A stretch of DNA of 42,197 nt, taken from positions 1 to 42,197 of the forward strand of contig CAYWJW010000007.1 in assembly GCA_964458795.1 (NCBI GenBank), in the 5' to 3' direction. Every line of letters starts with the position of its first letter. Position 1 is the first letter of the stretch. Positions 1 through 8,709 of this stretch are shown here, piece by piece. Source of the stretch: JAJTHY01 sp964458795 (GTDB lineage: Bacteria > Pseudomonadota > Alphaproteobacteria > Rickettsiales > Midichloriaceae). The notes beneath the pieces are model-generated. The model saw nothing but the letters and a program-made list of their open reading frames with translations, searched no databases and had not been told where the DNA came from. The position numbers and the translations under genes were made by a program.

Positions 1-116
1 CAACACTCGAAACTGCAATTGATGATTCTTATGGAGAGCAAGCAGCACTTGATGACTATGACTTATCAGTACTTAAGAGCGACACACCCCAACACTATGA
101 CCATGGCGATGCTTAA
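1..116 (+). CDS. 3' end of an unidentified gene (partial)
   Basis: A reading frame is open from the first base to a TAA at 114-116 and gives about 38 residues of an acidic C-terminus ending in ...QHYDHGDA. The start lies outside the window. The stop falls two bases before the convergent stop of the cytochrome b561 gene, which is the tight packing expected of two real genes. The fragment is too short to assign a family, and it could be a chance open frame. Confidence 0.4.
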   Translation, partial: TLETAIDDSYGEQAALDDYDLSVLKSDTPQHYDHGDA

Positions 117-117
117 A

Positions 118-636
118 CTACCACATTCTTTTGAGTAAGTTTACCTTATCGACGACATAGTGCTTAGCTGTGCCAGCAATGTGCAGGGTTATGAGAACCA
201 CCAAAGCAATGCCGATAGAGGCATGTACTTCAAAAAAGAACTTTCCCATAGCAGCATCTTTTTCAACTAAGCTTGGAACCGGTAGGCCAAATATGGTCAC
301 CACTTTACCACTAAAGGTTGACATAAAATATCCGGCAATAGGTTGACATACCATACAAACATAAAGTGCGAGTATAGTTATTGCAGATAAGTTCGCATAG
401 AACTTATTAACCTCTCTCGGTAGGGCTGGCACCTTAGACTTTAAGCGGTTGAGTATTCTAAGCACAACCAGAATAAGCACTATAACACCAAACGACTTAT
501 GTATGTCAAAAATATCTCGCAAGCCTGGATAATCCTCAGGTAACCTGGCCATCCAAAAACCTACTGCTAAAAGCGTCAGGATCAAAACTGATATAACCCA
601 GTGAAAAATGCGCATTGAAAGCGGATACTTTTGCAT
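118..636 (-). CDS. Cytochrome b561 family membrane protein
   Basis: A 172-residue protein with four hydrophobic segments and the histidine pattern of bacterial cytochrome b561: H12 in an N-terminal FHW motif, H46 in an IHKSFG motif at the second helix, and H138 and H152 in the last pair of helices (EVHAS...TLHIAG). Such proteins bind two b-type haems in the inner membrane and pass electrons between quinol and an acceptor. In this family that acceptor can be a periplasmic partner or superoxide. The length is normal for the family. The ATG start is the first in frame. It stands alone, with a palindromic repeat upstream. The haem ligands are inferred from the family pattern. Confidence 0.88.
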   Translation of the reverse strand: MQKYPLSMRIFHWVISVLILTLLAVGFWMARLPEDYPGLRDIFDIHKSFGVIVLILVVLRILNRLKSKVPALPREVNKFYANLSAITILALYVCMVCQPIAGYFMSTFSGKVVTIFGLPVPSLVEKDAAMGKFFFEVHASIGIALVVLITLHIAGTAKHYVVDKVNLLKRMW

Positions 637-765
637 TATGGATACCTATGAAATATTTAATAATACGTTAGCTTATTTTTTAAGAAAGGATACATAATTT
701 TACACCCATGGCCACATCATGAAAAAATTATTAACTTCCTTATGAGAGGGCTCTATGCCTTATAT

Positions 766-913
766 TGTCACCCCGCAACTAGATAGCGGGGTCCATATTA
801 AAGAGATGAAGAAGCGCAAAAGTATTTGAGCACTCAAATATTGAGAACACACGCTAACTCTTACGTTACCTTGTTTTGCACTATGGATACCATGGTCAAG
901 CCATGGTATGACA
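766..913. repeat. Palindromic intergenic repeat, family 1, copy a
   Basis: The left arm begins TGTCACCCCGC and runs to GGGGTCCATA. The right arm runs from TATGGATACCATGG to CCATGGTATGACA. The outer ends (TGTCA...TCCATA) are complementary, and each arm is itself a small hairpin. The middle holds a perfect palindrome, TATTTGAG-CA-CTCAAATA. The same outer ends and the GGTCAAGCC core occur at 3935-4058 and, degenerately, near 19440-19475. It lies between fumC and the cytochrome b561 gene. A 60-codon open frame over it looks like chance. Confidence 0.75.
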
Positions 914-945
914 ATGGTGTGGGGAATTTTCATGAGGCGGCCCCT

Positions 946-2337
946 TCATTTTGCCCCAATCATATCTTCAGCTCTTACCCATTTGTCAAACTGCTCTTCA
1001 GTAATTAGTTCAAGCTCAAGTGCAGAAGCCTTTAAGCTTATACCCTTTTTGTGAGCATTCTTTGCAATTTTGGCTGCATTGTCATACCCAATATGTGGGT
1101 TTAGTGCTGTAACTAACATGAGCGAATCGTCAAGTAGCTGCTTAATTCGCGCCTTATTAGCCTTAATGCCTATTACACAGAGATCCGCAAAGCTTATGGA
1201 GGCATCCGCAATAAGCCTGATTGACTGCAATAAATTATATATTATGACAGGCTTGAAAACGTTTAATTCAAAATGCCCATTAGAGCCGGCAATAGATATA
1301 GTCACATGATTGCCCATAACCTGTGCACACACCATAGTAAGCGCTTCACACTGTGTAGGATTTATTTTACCAGGCATAATAGATGATCCAGGTTCATTTT
1401 CCGGTAGAGAAATCTCCCCTAATCCACTCCGAGGACCAGAACCTAGGAAACGAATGTCATTAGCAATCTTCATAAGGCTCACAGCTACTACATTAAGCAC
1501 ACCGCTTGCCTCAACAGCAGCATCGTTTGCTGCTAGCGCCTCAAATTTATTTGGTGCTGTAAAAAACTTATGACCTGTCTGTTTTGAGATCTCCTCAGCA
1601 ATTTTAACATCAAACCCTTTTACCGAGTTAAGTCCGGTACCAACCGCTGTTCCTCCTTGAGCCAACAAAGACAACCTGACAAGGCAACTCTTTACGCGCT
1701 CTATTGCATATTCAATTTGCATTGCATATCCTGAGAATTCTTGCCCAAGCGTCATAGGAGTAGCATCTTGAGTATGAGTTCGTCCAATTTTTATTATATT
1801 CTCGAACTCCTTTACCTTAGCCACAAGACTTTTATGTAGGTGGGTTAGTGCAGGCAGGAGATTATTATAGATATCACATACTGCTGCAATATGCATGGCT
1901 GTTGGAAAAACATCATTCGAAGACTGGCCCATGTTAACATGATCATTAGGATGCACCGGTTTCTTTGAGCCTACCTCACCTCCTAAAATTTCAATTGCAC
2001 GATTAGAAATCACTTCATTGATATTCATATTTGTTTGAGTGCCCGAACCAGTTTGCCATACGACAAGTGGGAAATTATCCGCAAGCTTTCCAGAAATCAC
2101 CTCATCTGCAGCTTTTACAATCGCATCCGTAAGGCTTGCATCTAGTTTTCCAAGCTTATGGTTTACAATCGCAGCTGACTTTTTCAGAATTGCAAGCGCC
2201 ACAATCAGGCTTTGCGGCATTCTTTCTGTGCCTATCTTAAAATTTTCTAAAGACCTTTGGGTCTGTGCACCCCAGTATTTATCATTAGCTACATCTATAG
2301 GACCAAATGTATCTGTCTCCGTGCGATAATTCTTCAT
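946..2337 (-). CDS. fumC: Fumarate hydratase class II
   Basis: Fumarase C interconverts fumarate and malate in the cytosolic citric acid cycle, without an iron-sulfur cluster. The 463-residue length is typical. Visible hallmarks are TGSGTQTNMNINEV near residue 100, the HPNDHVNMGQSSNDVFPTA stretch near 130-150, the GRTHTQDATPMTLGQEF catalytic-histidine segment near 185, and the superfamily signature GSSIMPGKINP near 318. The ATG start has a GAGGG ribosome site a few bases upstream. It follows gatA by only 12 bases on the same strand, so the two are probably cotranscribed. Aspartase shares this fold, but the motifs favour fumarase. Confidence 0.97.
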   Translation of the reverse strand: MKNYRTETDTFGPIDVANDKYWGAQTQRSLENFKIGTERMPQSLIVALAILKKSAAIVNHKLGKLDASLTDAIVKAADEVISGKLADNFPLVVWQTGSGTQTNMNINEVISNRAIEILGGEVGSKKPVHPNDHVNMGQSSNDVFPTAMHIAAVCDIYNNLLPALTHLHKSLVAKVKEFENIIKIGRTHTQDATPMTLGQEFSGYAMQIEYAIERVKSCLVRLSLLAQGGTAVGTGLNSVKGFDVKIAEEISKQTGHKFFTAPNKFEALAANDAAVEASGVLNVVAVSLMKIANDIRFLGSGPRSGLGEISLPENEPGSSIMPGKINPTQCEALTMVCAQVMGNHVTISIAGSNGHFELNVFKPVIIYNLLQSIRLIADASISFADLCVIGIKANKARIKQLLDDSLMLVTALNPHIGYDNAAKIAKNAHKKGISLKASALELELITEEQFDKWVRAEDMIGAK

Positions 2338-2349
2338 ATAAGCCCTCGT

Positions 2350-3807
2350 CTAAAATTTAGCAGCACGTTCCAAAGCTGCAGCTACTCTAAACATTAGCAC
2401 TTCTTCAAAGTGATTGGCAATAAGATGTAAGCCGAGAGGTAATTTGTTTTCTGAAAGTGCTGCCGGAACTGATATACAAGGAAGCCCTGCAAGGCTTGCA
2501 GGTACGGTAAACACATCGTTCAAATACATCTTAATTGGATCATCAGTATTTTCACCTATCGCAAAAGCTTCCGAAGGCGTAGATGGAGTTAAAATTACAT
2601 CTACCTTCTGATAAACATTTTTAAAATCTTGCAAGATCAAATTACGGACCTTCTGCGCCTTGGTATAATAAGCATCATAATAACCAGCAGAGAGCACGTA
2701 AGTCCCTATCATGATACGGCGCTTCACTTCATCACCAAAACCTGCTGCACGCGTGGCCTCATACATATCGTTAATTGTCATACCGCTCTCAGTTACCCTG
2801 TTACCAAAGCGCACTCCATCGTAACGTGCTAGATTTGAAGAAGCTTCAGCAGGTGCAATTATATAATATGCAGGCAAGGCATATTTGGTGTGAGGGAGAG
2901 AAATATCTATAATTTCTGCACCTTGACTCCTAAGCCATTCAGTGCCCTGTTGCCATACTTTCTCAATTTCTTTAGGCATACCATCTACTATATATTCTTT
3001 TGGTATCCCAACTCTTAGCCCTTTAAGATCTAAGTTGATATCCCGCAAATAATTAGGCGTATCCACACGTGCCGAAGTTGAATCTCTAACATCAAATCCA
3101 GAGATAGCTTGTAACATAATAGCACTATCTTCAACCGTGCGAGTCAAACAACCTGCCTGGTCTAAAGAACTGGAAAATGCTACCATACCAAAACGAGAGC
3201 ACCGCCCATAAGTTGGCTTAACCCCCACTATGCCCGTAAAAGAAGCCGGTTGACGAATTGAACCACCAGTATCACTCCCAAGCGCTCCCATACAAAGTTT
3301 TGCCGCAACTGCAGCAGCAGAACCACCAGATGAACCACCGGGAACAATTTGTGCTTTCTCATCGCCTGCGCGCTTTAGGTGGCTTATTACCGGCCCTCTT
3401 GCACTAGTAAGGTTAGCTGAACCCATAGCAAATTCATCCATATTGGTTTTACCAATCATCACCCCACCGTTGCCAAATAGCAGTTCGGTTACCGTAGATT
3501 CATAATCCGGTACAAAACCTTTAAGGATATTTGAGCATGCAGCAGATTCAAAGCCCTTGGTGCAGAATAAGTCTTTAACGCCTATATTAATACCATCAAT
3601 CAATTTTGCAGCGCCGCTTGCATAGCGTCTATCAGAATCTTCTGCTTGTTTAATTGCATGTTCTTCGGTAAGCAGAGTAAACGCATTTAGATCTTGATAG
3701 GCTTTAGCACGTTCAATGTATGCTTTGGTTAATTCTACTGCAGAAATGTCTTTGCTCTTTAGTAGGCCTAATGCTTCTTTGATTGTAAGATCTGTTAAAT
3801 TTGCCAT
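2350..3807 (-). CDS. gatA: Aspartyl/glutamyl-tRNA amidotransferase subunit A
   Basis: GatA is the amidase subunit of GatCAB, which converts misacylated Glu-tRNA(Gln) and Asp-tRNA(Asn) to the correct amide using ammonia from glutamine. At 485 residues it has the normal length. The amidase-signature triad is intact: K78 (GVKDLF), S159 (in GGSSGGSAAA) and S183 (in SDTGGSIRQPA). The start ATG has GGAG upstream. gatC and gatB are not adjacent here. fumC follows after 12 bases. A copy of the TTCCAT/TATACT element lies about 390 bases upstream with a palindromic repeat between, so transcription could start there or closer. Confidence 0.97.
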   Translation of the reverse strand: MANLTDLTIKEALGLLKSKDISAVELTKAYIERAKAYQDLNAFTLLTEEHAIKQAEDSDRRYASGAAKLIDGINIGVKDLFCTKGFESAACSNILKGFVPDYESTVTELLFGNGGVMIGKTNMDEFAMGSANLTSARGPVISHLKRAGDEKAQIVPGGSSGGSAAAVAAKLCMGALGSDTGGSIRQPASFTGIVGVKPTYGRCSRFGMVAFSSSLDQAGCLTRTVEDSAIMLQAISGFDVRDSTSARVDTPNYLRDINLDLKGLRVGIPKEYIVDGMPKEIEKVWQQGTEWLRSQGAEIIDISLPHTKYALPAYYIIAPAEASSNLARYDGVRFGNRVTESGMTINDMYEATRAAGFGDEVKRRIMIGTYVLSAGYYDAYYTKAQKVRNLILQDFKNVYQKVDVILTPSTPSEAFAIGENTDDPIKMYLNDVFTVPASLAGLPCISVPAALSENKLPLGLHLIANHFEEVLMFRVAAALERAAKF

Positions 3808-3934
3808 TTTTACTCCATTAACTTAAAAAATTACTTACCTAGTCATGCCAGATTTCATCAATATCTCTTTAATTCTTATAAGACCATGAAAGCAGTCAAA
3901 GTAAGTAGGTGTGTTTCACAATATCTAACAATAA

Positions 3935-4058
3935 TGTCATCACACGGCTTGACCGAGTGATCCATGAGTAGTCTTGGATAACGCCTATAGTTATGCACTA
4001 TAAACTAGCATTATCTAAAACCCTCACTATGGATTGCTCGGTCAAGCCGGGCAATGAC
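3935..4058. repeat. Palindromic intergenic repeat, family 1, copy b
   Basis: A nearly full-length inverted repeat of 124 bp. The left end TGTCATCACACGGCTTGACC pairs with the right end GGTCAAGCCGGGCAATGACA, continues through GATCCATGAG / CTCACTATGGAT, and closes around TATAGT-TATGC-ACTATA. The folded form would be one long stem. The outer arms match copy a at 766-913. It sits in the gene-free stretch 3808-4252 upstream of gatA. Such elements are common dispersed repeats in Rickettsiales intergenic DNA. Confidence 0.85.
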
Positions 4059-4167
4059 AAGGTATTATAGAAGCAAACTTAACCTACTCGAAATTTATAA
4101 GAACTAAAAATTTCTCACAGACGATATTACAAATCTTCATTATTATAAAGGATAATGTGTAGTTTTT

Positions 4168-4230
4168 TGCACACTTCTCTCATCTTATACTTACTAGTAT
4201 ATACACCCAAAATTACCAATGGAAGTCCCT
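4168..4230 (-). promoter_or_regulatory. Conserved TTCCAT/TATACT element, copy A (extended form)
   Basis: Read on the minus strand it starts AGGGACTTCCATTGG. TTCCAT (4219-4224) is followed after exactly 17 bases by TATACT (4196-4201), then by a TAAGTATAAGAT-AGAGAAGTGTGCA tail. The spacing is that of a sigma-70 type promoter, but TTCCAT is not a normal -35 box. It starts 22 bases behind the stop of the orphan gene at 4253-5323, and the next gene in its direction is gatA. Copies are at 27441, 38146 and 41998 (extended) and near 6712, 19262 and 41533 (core). Confidence 0.6.
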
Positions 4231-4252
4231 ACACGAAAAAATAATTGAACGC

Positions 4253-5323
4253 TTAGGCAAGCATAAAACGGGCTATGTAACTAGGGAGTTTGTTAATAGC
4301 ACTTGTGGTATGTACTTTTAAGGTTGTATAAGTTAGCAATAACTGCACCATATGAATTGGAAGCTTACAAAATACAGATCCGGCTTGTGCTTTTATAAAT
4401 CCACTCCACCATGGATTGGTTAAGCCTATATACTCATTACAAGAATCTATGAAGTCGGTTACATTCTTCTCAAGATATTTTTCATATACCCATTGAGTGG
4501 TGCATTTAGCTATGGCGATTTTAATGCTACTGTATGTTAGACCCACAACATCAGACCTTCCGTCTTTAAACACACAGCCGATGATCACAGACTTAGAGGC
4601 TTCAGCAACTATAGAACCCACCTTTAAATCTGTATACGGAGCCGTAATAGGATTTATGTATGGAGCTCCAATTACTTCCTGGATATAATCTTTAACCACC
4701 ACTTTGGTCGCAATTTCAGGGATGCAGCCTGGCCATTTAAAAGCACCTATTTCTTTTTTATTTTCAAAACCAATATGATTTTTTATAACCTCTATAGCAG
4801 TGGTTCCAATATATGAAGAGACGTCCAGACCAAATTGTATACTAGTTTTTAATAGAATGCTTGTTATCTCTTTTGCACTAAATGCTGCCCATTGGTTAGA
4901 TATCAATAATTTATCTACGTCTGCGCTAATTTTTTCCGAAACAACTGCTTTAAAATAATCGGTGCCGAGTGATTTCATCGTATAACTAAAAACCTCTGTA
5001 AAGCCATTATTTAATATTTTCGCTGGGCCTTTAGAAAAAGATAGCTTTATGGCTACAACAGAAACTGTGTTGAGTAACAATGAAACGGCGTTATCATAAA
5101 AGAACTTTTTGGCAGGTTCAGAAATTATAGGGTCGTTTAATTCTACCAGTGGCTCACTTGAGGATATAACTCCGCTTAAATCCGGCGTTTTGGTGTGAGG
5201 CATTTCTAAGGGAATTTGTTGCTCAGGCGCAACCACCGGTTCTTCAGGTATTAAGTAGATATGTTCTGAATAGCATAAAACTTCTTGTATGCCGTCTGAA
5301 GAAATCTCACTATGTAAAATCAC
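4253..5323 (-). CDS. Orphan hypothetical protein, 356 aa
   Basis: I do not recognise this protein. The first 70 or so residues are acidic and proline-rich (PEEPVVAPEQQIP). The rest is a mixed, moderately hydrophobic region with possible membrane-associating stretches near 80-95 and in the last 50 residues, but no clear motif. The start is a GTG eleven bases after the dacB stop. GGAG lies only two bases before it, unusually close, so the exact start is uncertain. Its position directly behind dacB suggests cotranscription. A copy of the conserved TTCCAT/TATACT element follows the stop, as for three other orphan genes in this window. Confidence 0.75.
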   Translation of the reverse strand: MILHSEISSDGIQEVLCYSEHIYLIPEEPVVAPEQQIPLEMPHTKTPDLSGVISSSEPLVELNDPIISEPAKKFFYDNAVSLLLNTVSVVAIKLSFSKGPAKILNNGFTEVFSYTMKSLGTDYFKAVVSEKISADVDKLLISNQWAAFSAKEITSILLKTSIQFGLDVSSYIGTTAIEVIKNHIGFENKKEIGAFKWPGCIPEIATKVVVKDYIQEVIGAPYINPITAPYTDLKVGSIVAEASKSVIIGCVFKDGRSDVVGLTYSSIKIAIAKCTTQWVYEKYLEKNVTDFIDSCNEYIGLTNPWWSGFIKAQAGSVFCKLPIHMVQLLLTYTTLKVHTTSAINKLPSYIARFMLA

Positions 5324-5334
5324 ATCTCCTATAG

Positions 5335-6681
5335 CTACATCCTCTCAGCCTTAAATATTATCTCTTCCAAAACAGATTCTTCTAAAACCCTCATATCATT
5401 ATGGGCACCCAAATAATTATTGGTTAAGATAGAAAAAGAATATACCGGAAGTCTATCACAAACTACTATCCCAGTCAAGCCCGAGACCCCATCTAGGGTA
5501 CCAGTCTTTGCGTAAATTGCACCTTTAAAATTTGAATTTGCAAAGCGTTTGCTAAGTGTAGATCCTTCGGATTCTATGGTTGGAACAGATTTAAAATACA
5601 CTTTGCGTATATCTTCATCCTTGTAAATTCGGTCAAGAAGAGTAATCATAAAGTCAGCATTGATAAGGTTCTTTTTGGAAAGACCAGCACCGTCTACTAT
5701 CTTAAAATGACTTTCGTCTACACCAAATTCTTGCGTAACTGCGCTTTTTAGAAATTTCTCCACCAAAAACCACGTGGCAGGCTTTCCGAAGTGCTTATAA
5801 GTCATGTAGCGCACCAAGCTATCTGCAATGTGATTGTCGGATTTATACATCATTTCTTTAAGTATTATCTTTAGGGGTACAGACTTATGCTCAGCAAGCA
5901 AAGTTGCGTGGGTATTCACTTTACCAAACTCTACCTTACCTGCCTTTACGTTATATTTTTTCAGTAATTGCAGTGTCAGGTCACGAGCATACTTTCGTGG
6001 GTCAGTAACTGCGATCGATAACTTAGGAGGTATCTCATTTGCGCTAAAACAACCATCGAGTGTATATTCATTAACCCCTGTATTGAATAGCTCTAAAGGA
6101 CACATATCTGATTTAGAAGTCGCAACTGCTTTACTTTTTAGCTTTAGGAGGTCAACCATTGAGGCATTATCGTACTTAAGCCCTCCCTGTGGTGATTGGT
6201 TGAATCTTGCATAGTTCTTATCAATACTAAAAGCGGAGATGGGAGATGCGTAGTAAAACTTAAGATTATCCGTGAAAGACCCGGGCGCATACAGCTCAGT
6301 ACCGAAAATATCTCCATCCAAATAGACCGTATCAATATGTGAGTTAGTTTTTTTGAGTGCAGATGCAAGTAGCGAATCTACATCCTTCATGGTTAAAGTC
6401 GGATCGCCAGTAAACTTTATATATAAGTTGCGTCCACTTGCAAATACAGCTGTGGTAAACTTGAAGTCTTCACCTAAGTTTTTTAGCGCCAAGTAGAATG
6501 TCAAAGTCTTCAGCGTACTTGCGGGATTTAACGGCATATATGAGTTATGCTCATATATTACCTCACCGCTTCCTATCGATACAACTTTAGCCGCAAAATT
6601 AGACCGCTCTAGTGGAGTTACTACTGCAAGCGCTTGTGTAGATACTAGGGAGCTTATACATAATAAAATCAGTTTTTTCAT
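5335..6681 (-). CDS. dacB: D-alanyl-D-alanine carboxypeptidase/endopeptidase, PBP4 type (peptidase S13)
   Basis: A periplasmic penicillin-binding protein that trims or cleaves peptidoglycan cross-links. The first 19 residues form a signal peptide (MKKLILLCISS...ALA). The three active-site motifs are present: S55-T-L-K58 in NPASTLKTL, the SDN triad in MMYKSDNHIADSL, and KTG in AKTGTLDGVSG near residue 395. At 448 residues it is close to other PBP4 proteins. It shows that this cell keeps peptidoglycan metabolism, which not all Rickettsiales do. The ATG start has a weak ribosome site. A core copy of the TTCCAT/TATACT element would place a transcription start about 25 bases upstream of the start codon. 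Confidence 0.93.
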   Translation of the reverse strand: MKKLILLCISSLVSTQALAVVTPLERSNFAAKVVSIGSGEVIYEHNSYMPLNPASTLKTLTFYLALKNLGEDFKFTTAVFASGRNLYIKFTGDPTLTMKDVDSLLASALKKTNSHIDTVYLDGDIFGTELYAPGSFTDNLKFYYASPISAFSIDKNYARFNQSPQGGLKYDNASMVDLLKLKSKAVATSKSDMCPLELFNTGVNEYTLDGCFSANEIPPKLSIAVTDPRKYARDLTLQLLKKYNVKAGKVEFGKVNTHATLLAEHKSVPLKIILKEMMYKSDNHIADSLVRYMTYKHFGKPATWFLVEKFLKSAVTQEFGVDESHFKIVDGAGLSKKNLINADFMITLLDRIYKDEDIRKVYFKSVPTIESEGSTLSKRFANSNFKGAIYAKTGTLDGVSGLTGIVVCDRLPVYSFSILTNNYLGAHNDMRVLEESVLEEIIFKAERM

Positions 6682-6711
6682 ATATCCATCAGTTTTAATT
6701 TATTGAGAGTT

Positions 6712-6741
6712 AGTATATCACATCCAAATTAAGTTATGGAA
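6712..6741 (-). promoter_or_regulatory. dacB: TTCCAT-18-TATACT core element upstream of dacB (copy E)
   Basis: On the minus strand TTCCAT (6736-6741) is followed after 18 bases by TATACT (6712-6717), the last part reading GGATGTGATATACT. The 13-base string GGATGTGATATAC is identical in copy C at 38169-38180. The dacB start codon is about 30 bases downstream, the right distance for a promoter. The long tail of the extended copies is missing. Confidence 0.5.
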
Positions 6742-6826
6742 GTAGGGAGTGTAAAATATTTTGGCTCTTTTGAAAACCAAGTTTATCTCACCTCTTAATT
6801 TCCTAGAACGTGATTAACAAATAGGA

Positions 6827-6832
6827 TATAAT
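6827..6832 (+). promoter_or_regulatory. Probable -10 box for the LRR gene
   Basis: A perfect TATAAT lies 32 bases before the start codon at 6865. No convincing -35 box is visible at the usual 16-18 base distance (TAGAAC at 17). The start codon has TAAGG upstream as ribosome site. Confidence 0.4.
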
Positions 6833-6864
6833 ATGGGGCAAATAAGAAATTAGAGTTTAAGGCT

Positions 6865-8451
6865 ATGCAGACTCGTGTATTTAGAGTATTAACTGATAAT
6901 AAGAACTCCAAGATAGATCTTGAGTTTAAATATCTAACTGATAAAGACTTTGAAGACCTATCTGCAGCCTTAAAACATAATACAGTAGCTACTGAGCTAC
7001 TTCTGGGGAAAAATGACTTCTCTGATCTCTGTGCGGGGAAACTAGTTGAGGTCTTGCAGGGCAATCCTAATATTACTTACTTAGACCTCAGTGTTAATTA
7101 TTCTAATTATGAATATAAAAGCATAATATGTGGTGATGGTAGTGAGGACTTCACTTCAGCCTTACAGAAAAATTCAACTCTGACCCACCTAATTCTAGAC
7201 AATAATCGAATAACAGATGATCAGGCGGGGAAACTAATTGAGAAATTGCAAGGCAACTCAACCCTGATCCACTTGTCACTCAGAGGGAATACAATTAAAA
7301 ATGCAACAAAATTAGCAGCAGCATTACAGAAAAATTCAACTCTGACCCATCTAATTCTGGACACTAACCAGATAACAGATGCGCAGGCGGGGGAACTAAT
7401 TAAGAAATTGCAAGGCAACTCAACCCTGATCCACTTGTCACTCGGCTGGAATGCACTTAAAAATGTAACAAAATTAGCGGCAGCATTACAAAATAATTCA
7501 TCCTTAACCACCCTCCATCTCCAAAATAACCAAATAGATGCTGCTGGTGCAGAAAACTTGTCAAAAGCATTGCAAGTTAATACAACTTTGACTGAGTTAA
7601 ATCTTAGATCTAACAATATAGGGGACATAGGTGCAAAAAAGTTAGCTGAGTCTTTGAAAGGAAATTCGACCCTTGTTTCTTTAAACCTTGAACATAATGG
7701 TATAGGGGCTACTGGAACAGAAGCTTTAGATGAATTGGTGTTAGCAAATAATAACATGATATATGTTTACTATGATAATATAAGTGAAGAGGCGGAGGGG
7801 GCGTTAGAAGAAAGATTTCAGCTTGTCTATGAGCTAGCTAAAAACTGGATTGAATATAAAGATAATGATACTCCATTACCTGAAGGAATAGAAAAATATA
7901 CAACATATTATAACGCTATAAAATGTTTGCTAAAAAACGAGTTCTTCTTAAGACCCGAGCTTGTTGCTATGTTTGATGAAGATTTCAGGGCGCATAAAGC
8001 TTTGCCAAAAGACACCTGTGTAAGAAACTGTATACCTGTTCAAATTACAGAAGAAGACTGGAGGAATTCAAGGGCAAGCTCTACCACTTTACAGACCACG
8101 TTCAGATGTGATCCTGTAGATTTTACAGAAGAAGATTGGAAGAATCGAGTTCCTTCAAAGGAGGGATATGTAGAACTTGATATTTTTAATGATGAAAAAG
8201 AAATTAAGGATGATGGATCTGAGGAAGAAAAAATTGAAAAGAGTTCTTTCATCAAAACATTATCATATTTGGTTATTGGGGGAATTGCTGGAGGCCTGCT
8301 AGGTTGTGTCCTACGTGCCAGCACAAGCTTGCCAAAAGATAGCTTGATAGGAAGATTAATTATACCAGCTTCAGCAATCACCGGTATAGCACTAGGCAGC
8401 TATCTTGCGATTAGCGATGGAACGACGAGTAATCAAATTACAAGGAGCTAG
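6865..8451 (+). CDS. Leucine-rich-repeat protein with C-terminal membrane segment, 528 aa
   Basis: Residues 20-310 form a run of ribonuclease-inhibitor-type leucine-rich repeats (pattern LxxLxLxxNxI, about 27-28 residues each, as in LTHLILDNNRI and LTELNLRSNNI). This repeat type is typical of eukaryotic proteins and of bacterial proteins that meet host cells. A linker of about 150 residues follows, with a duplicated TEEDW[RK]N motif. Near residues 470-515 are one or two hydrophobic stretches (GGIAGGLLGCVL and ITGIALGSYLAI), suggesting membrane insertion. No signal peptide is visible. Two neighbouring repeat pairs are nearly identical at DNA level. A secreted effector is plausible from the LRR type and the nearby secretion genes, but that is inference. 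Confidence 0.88.
   Translation: MQTRVFRVLTDNKNSKIDLEFKYLTDKDFEDLSAALKHNTVATELLLGKNDFSDLCAGKLVEVLQGNPNITYLDLSVNYSNYEYKSIICGDGSEDFTSALQKNSTLTHLILDNNRITDDQAGKLIEKLQGNSTLIHLSLRGNTIKNATKLAAALQKNSTLTHLILDTNQITDAQAGELIKKLQGNSTLIHLSLGWNALKNVTKLAAALQNNSSLTTLHLQNNQIDAAGAENLSKALQVNTTLTELNLRSNNIGDIGAKKLAESLKGNSTLVSLNLEHNGIGATGTEALDELVLANNNMIYVYYDNISEEAEGALEERFQLVYELAKNWIEYKDNDTPLPEGIEKYTTYYNAIKCLLKNEFFLRPELVAMFDEDFRAHKALPKDTCVRNCIPVQITEEDWRNSRASSTTLQTTFRCDPVDFTEEDWKNRVPSKEGYVELDIFNDEKEIKDDGSEEEKIEKSSFIKTLSYLVIGGIAGGLLGCVLRASTSLPKDSLIGRLIIPASAITGIALGSYLAISDGTTSNQITRS
7161..7484 (+). repeat. Tandem 162-bp duplication inside the LRR gene
   Basis: Two consecutive 162-base units (7161-7322 and 7323-7484) share long identical stretches at nucleotide level, for example AATTCAACTCTGACCCA and GGCAACTCAACCCTGATCCA. 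Each encodes 54 residues, two leucine-rich repeats. A third, diverged unit begins at 7485. The level of identity implies a recent duplication or gene conversion. Confidence 0.85.
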
Positions 8452-8496
8452 CACTAAATCTCATAGTTAATGTGACAGATGCCGCTTTCCTTCCTA

Positions 8497-8585
8497 GATC
8501 CTCACGTCGCTATGCTCCTCAGGATGACGGAGGCGCGGTATTTTCATGATTTCGTCATCCTGAGGAGCGTAGCGACGTAAGGATC
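8497..8585. repeat. Palindromic intergenic repeat, family 2, copy a
   Basis: An 89-bp inverted repeat. GATCCTCACGTCGCTATGCT with CCTCAGGATGACG on the left pairs with CGTCATCCTGAGGAGCG and TAGCGACGTAAGGATC on the right, with about 23 unpaired bases between. The arms are about 33 bases with few mismatches. The left half recurs at 42097-42130, and a diverged half near 19350. As RNA this would be a very stable hairpin that could end transcription of the LRR gene. Confidence 0.9.
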
Positions 8586-8614
8586 TCATCAGAGTAGTTA
8601 CTCACTTTCTCCGA

Positions 8615-8677
8615 GATACTTACGTCGGCTATGCCTCCTTCAGCCTTTGCAATAGGCTTCGGCCTGGCAAGTATGAC
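8615..8677. repeat. Palindromic intergenic repeat, related second unit
   Basis: GATACTTACGTCGGCTATGC on the left and GGCCTGGCAAGTATGAC on the right form an imperfect hairpin around AGCCTTTGCAATAGGCT. It shares the ACGTCG-GCTATGC core with the unit at 8497-8585, so it looks like a diverged or composite family member placed in tandem. With the first unit it fills the gene-free stretch 8452-8709. Confidence 0.6.
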
Positions 8678-8709
8678 TAGATATTGGGTATGGCTGCTAT
8701 CCTTGCTCG

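Noticed and set aside
826..1008. Open frame of 60 codons on the plus strand
   Set aside because: It lies over a palindromic repeat and the end of fumC; no ribosome site or protein-like composition.
766..8677. Repeats as a CRISPR array
   Set aside because: The repeats are long palindromes at scattered positions, without regular spacers and without cas genes in the window.
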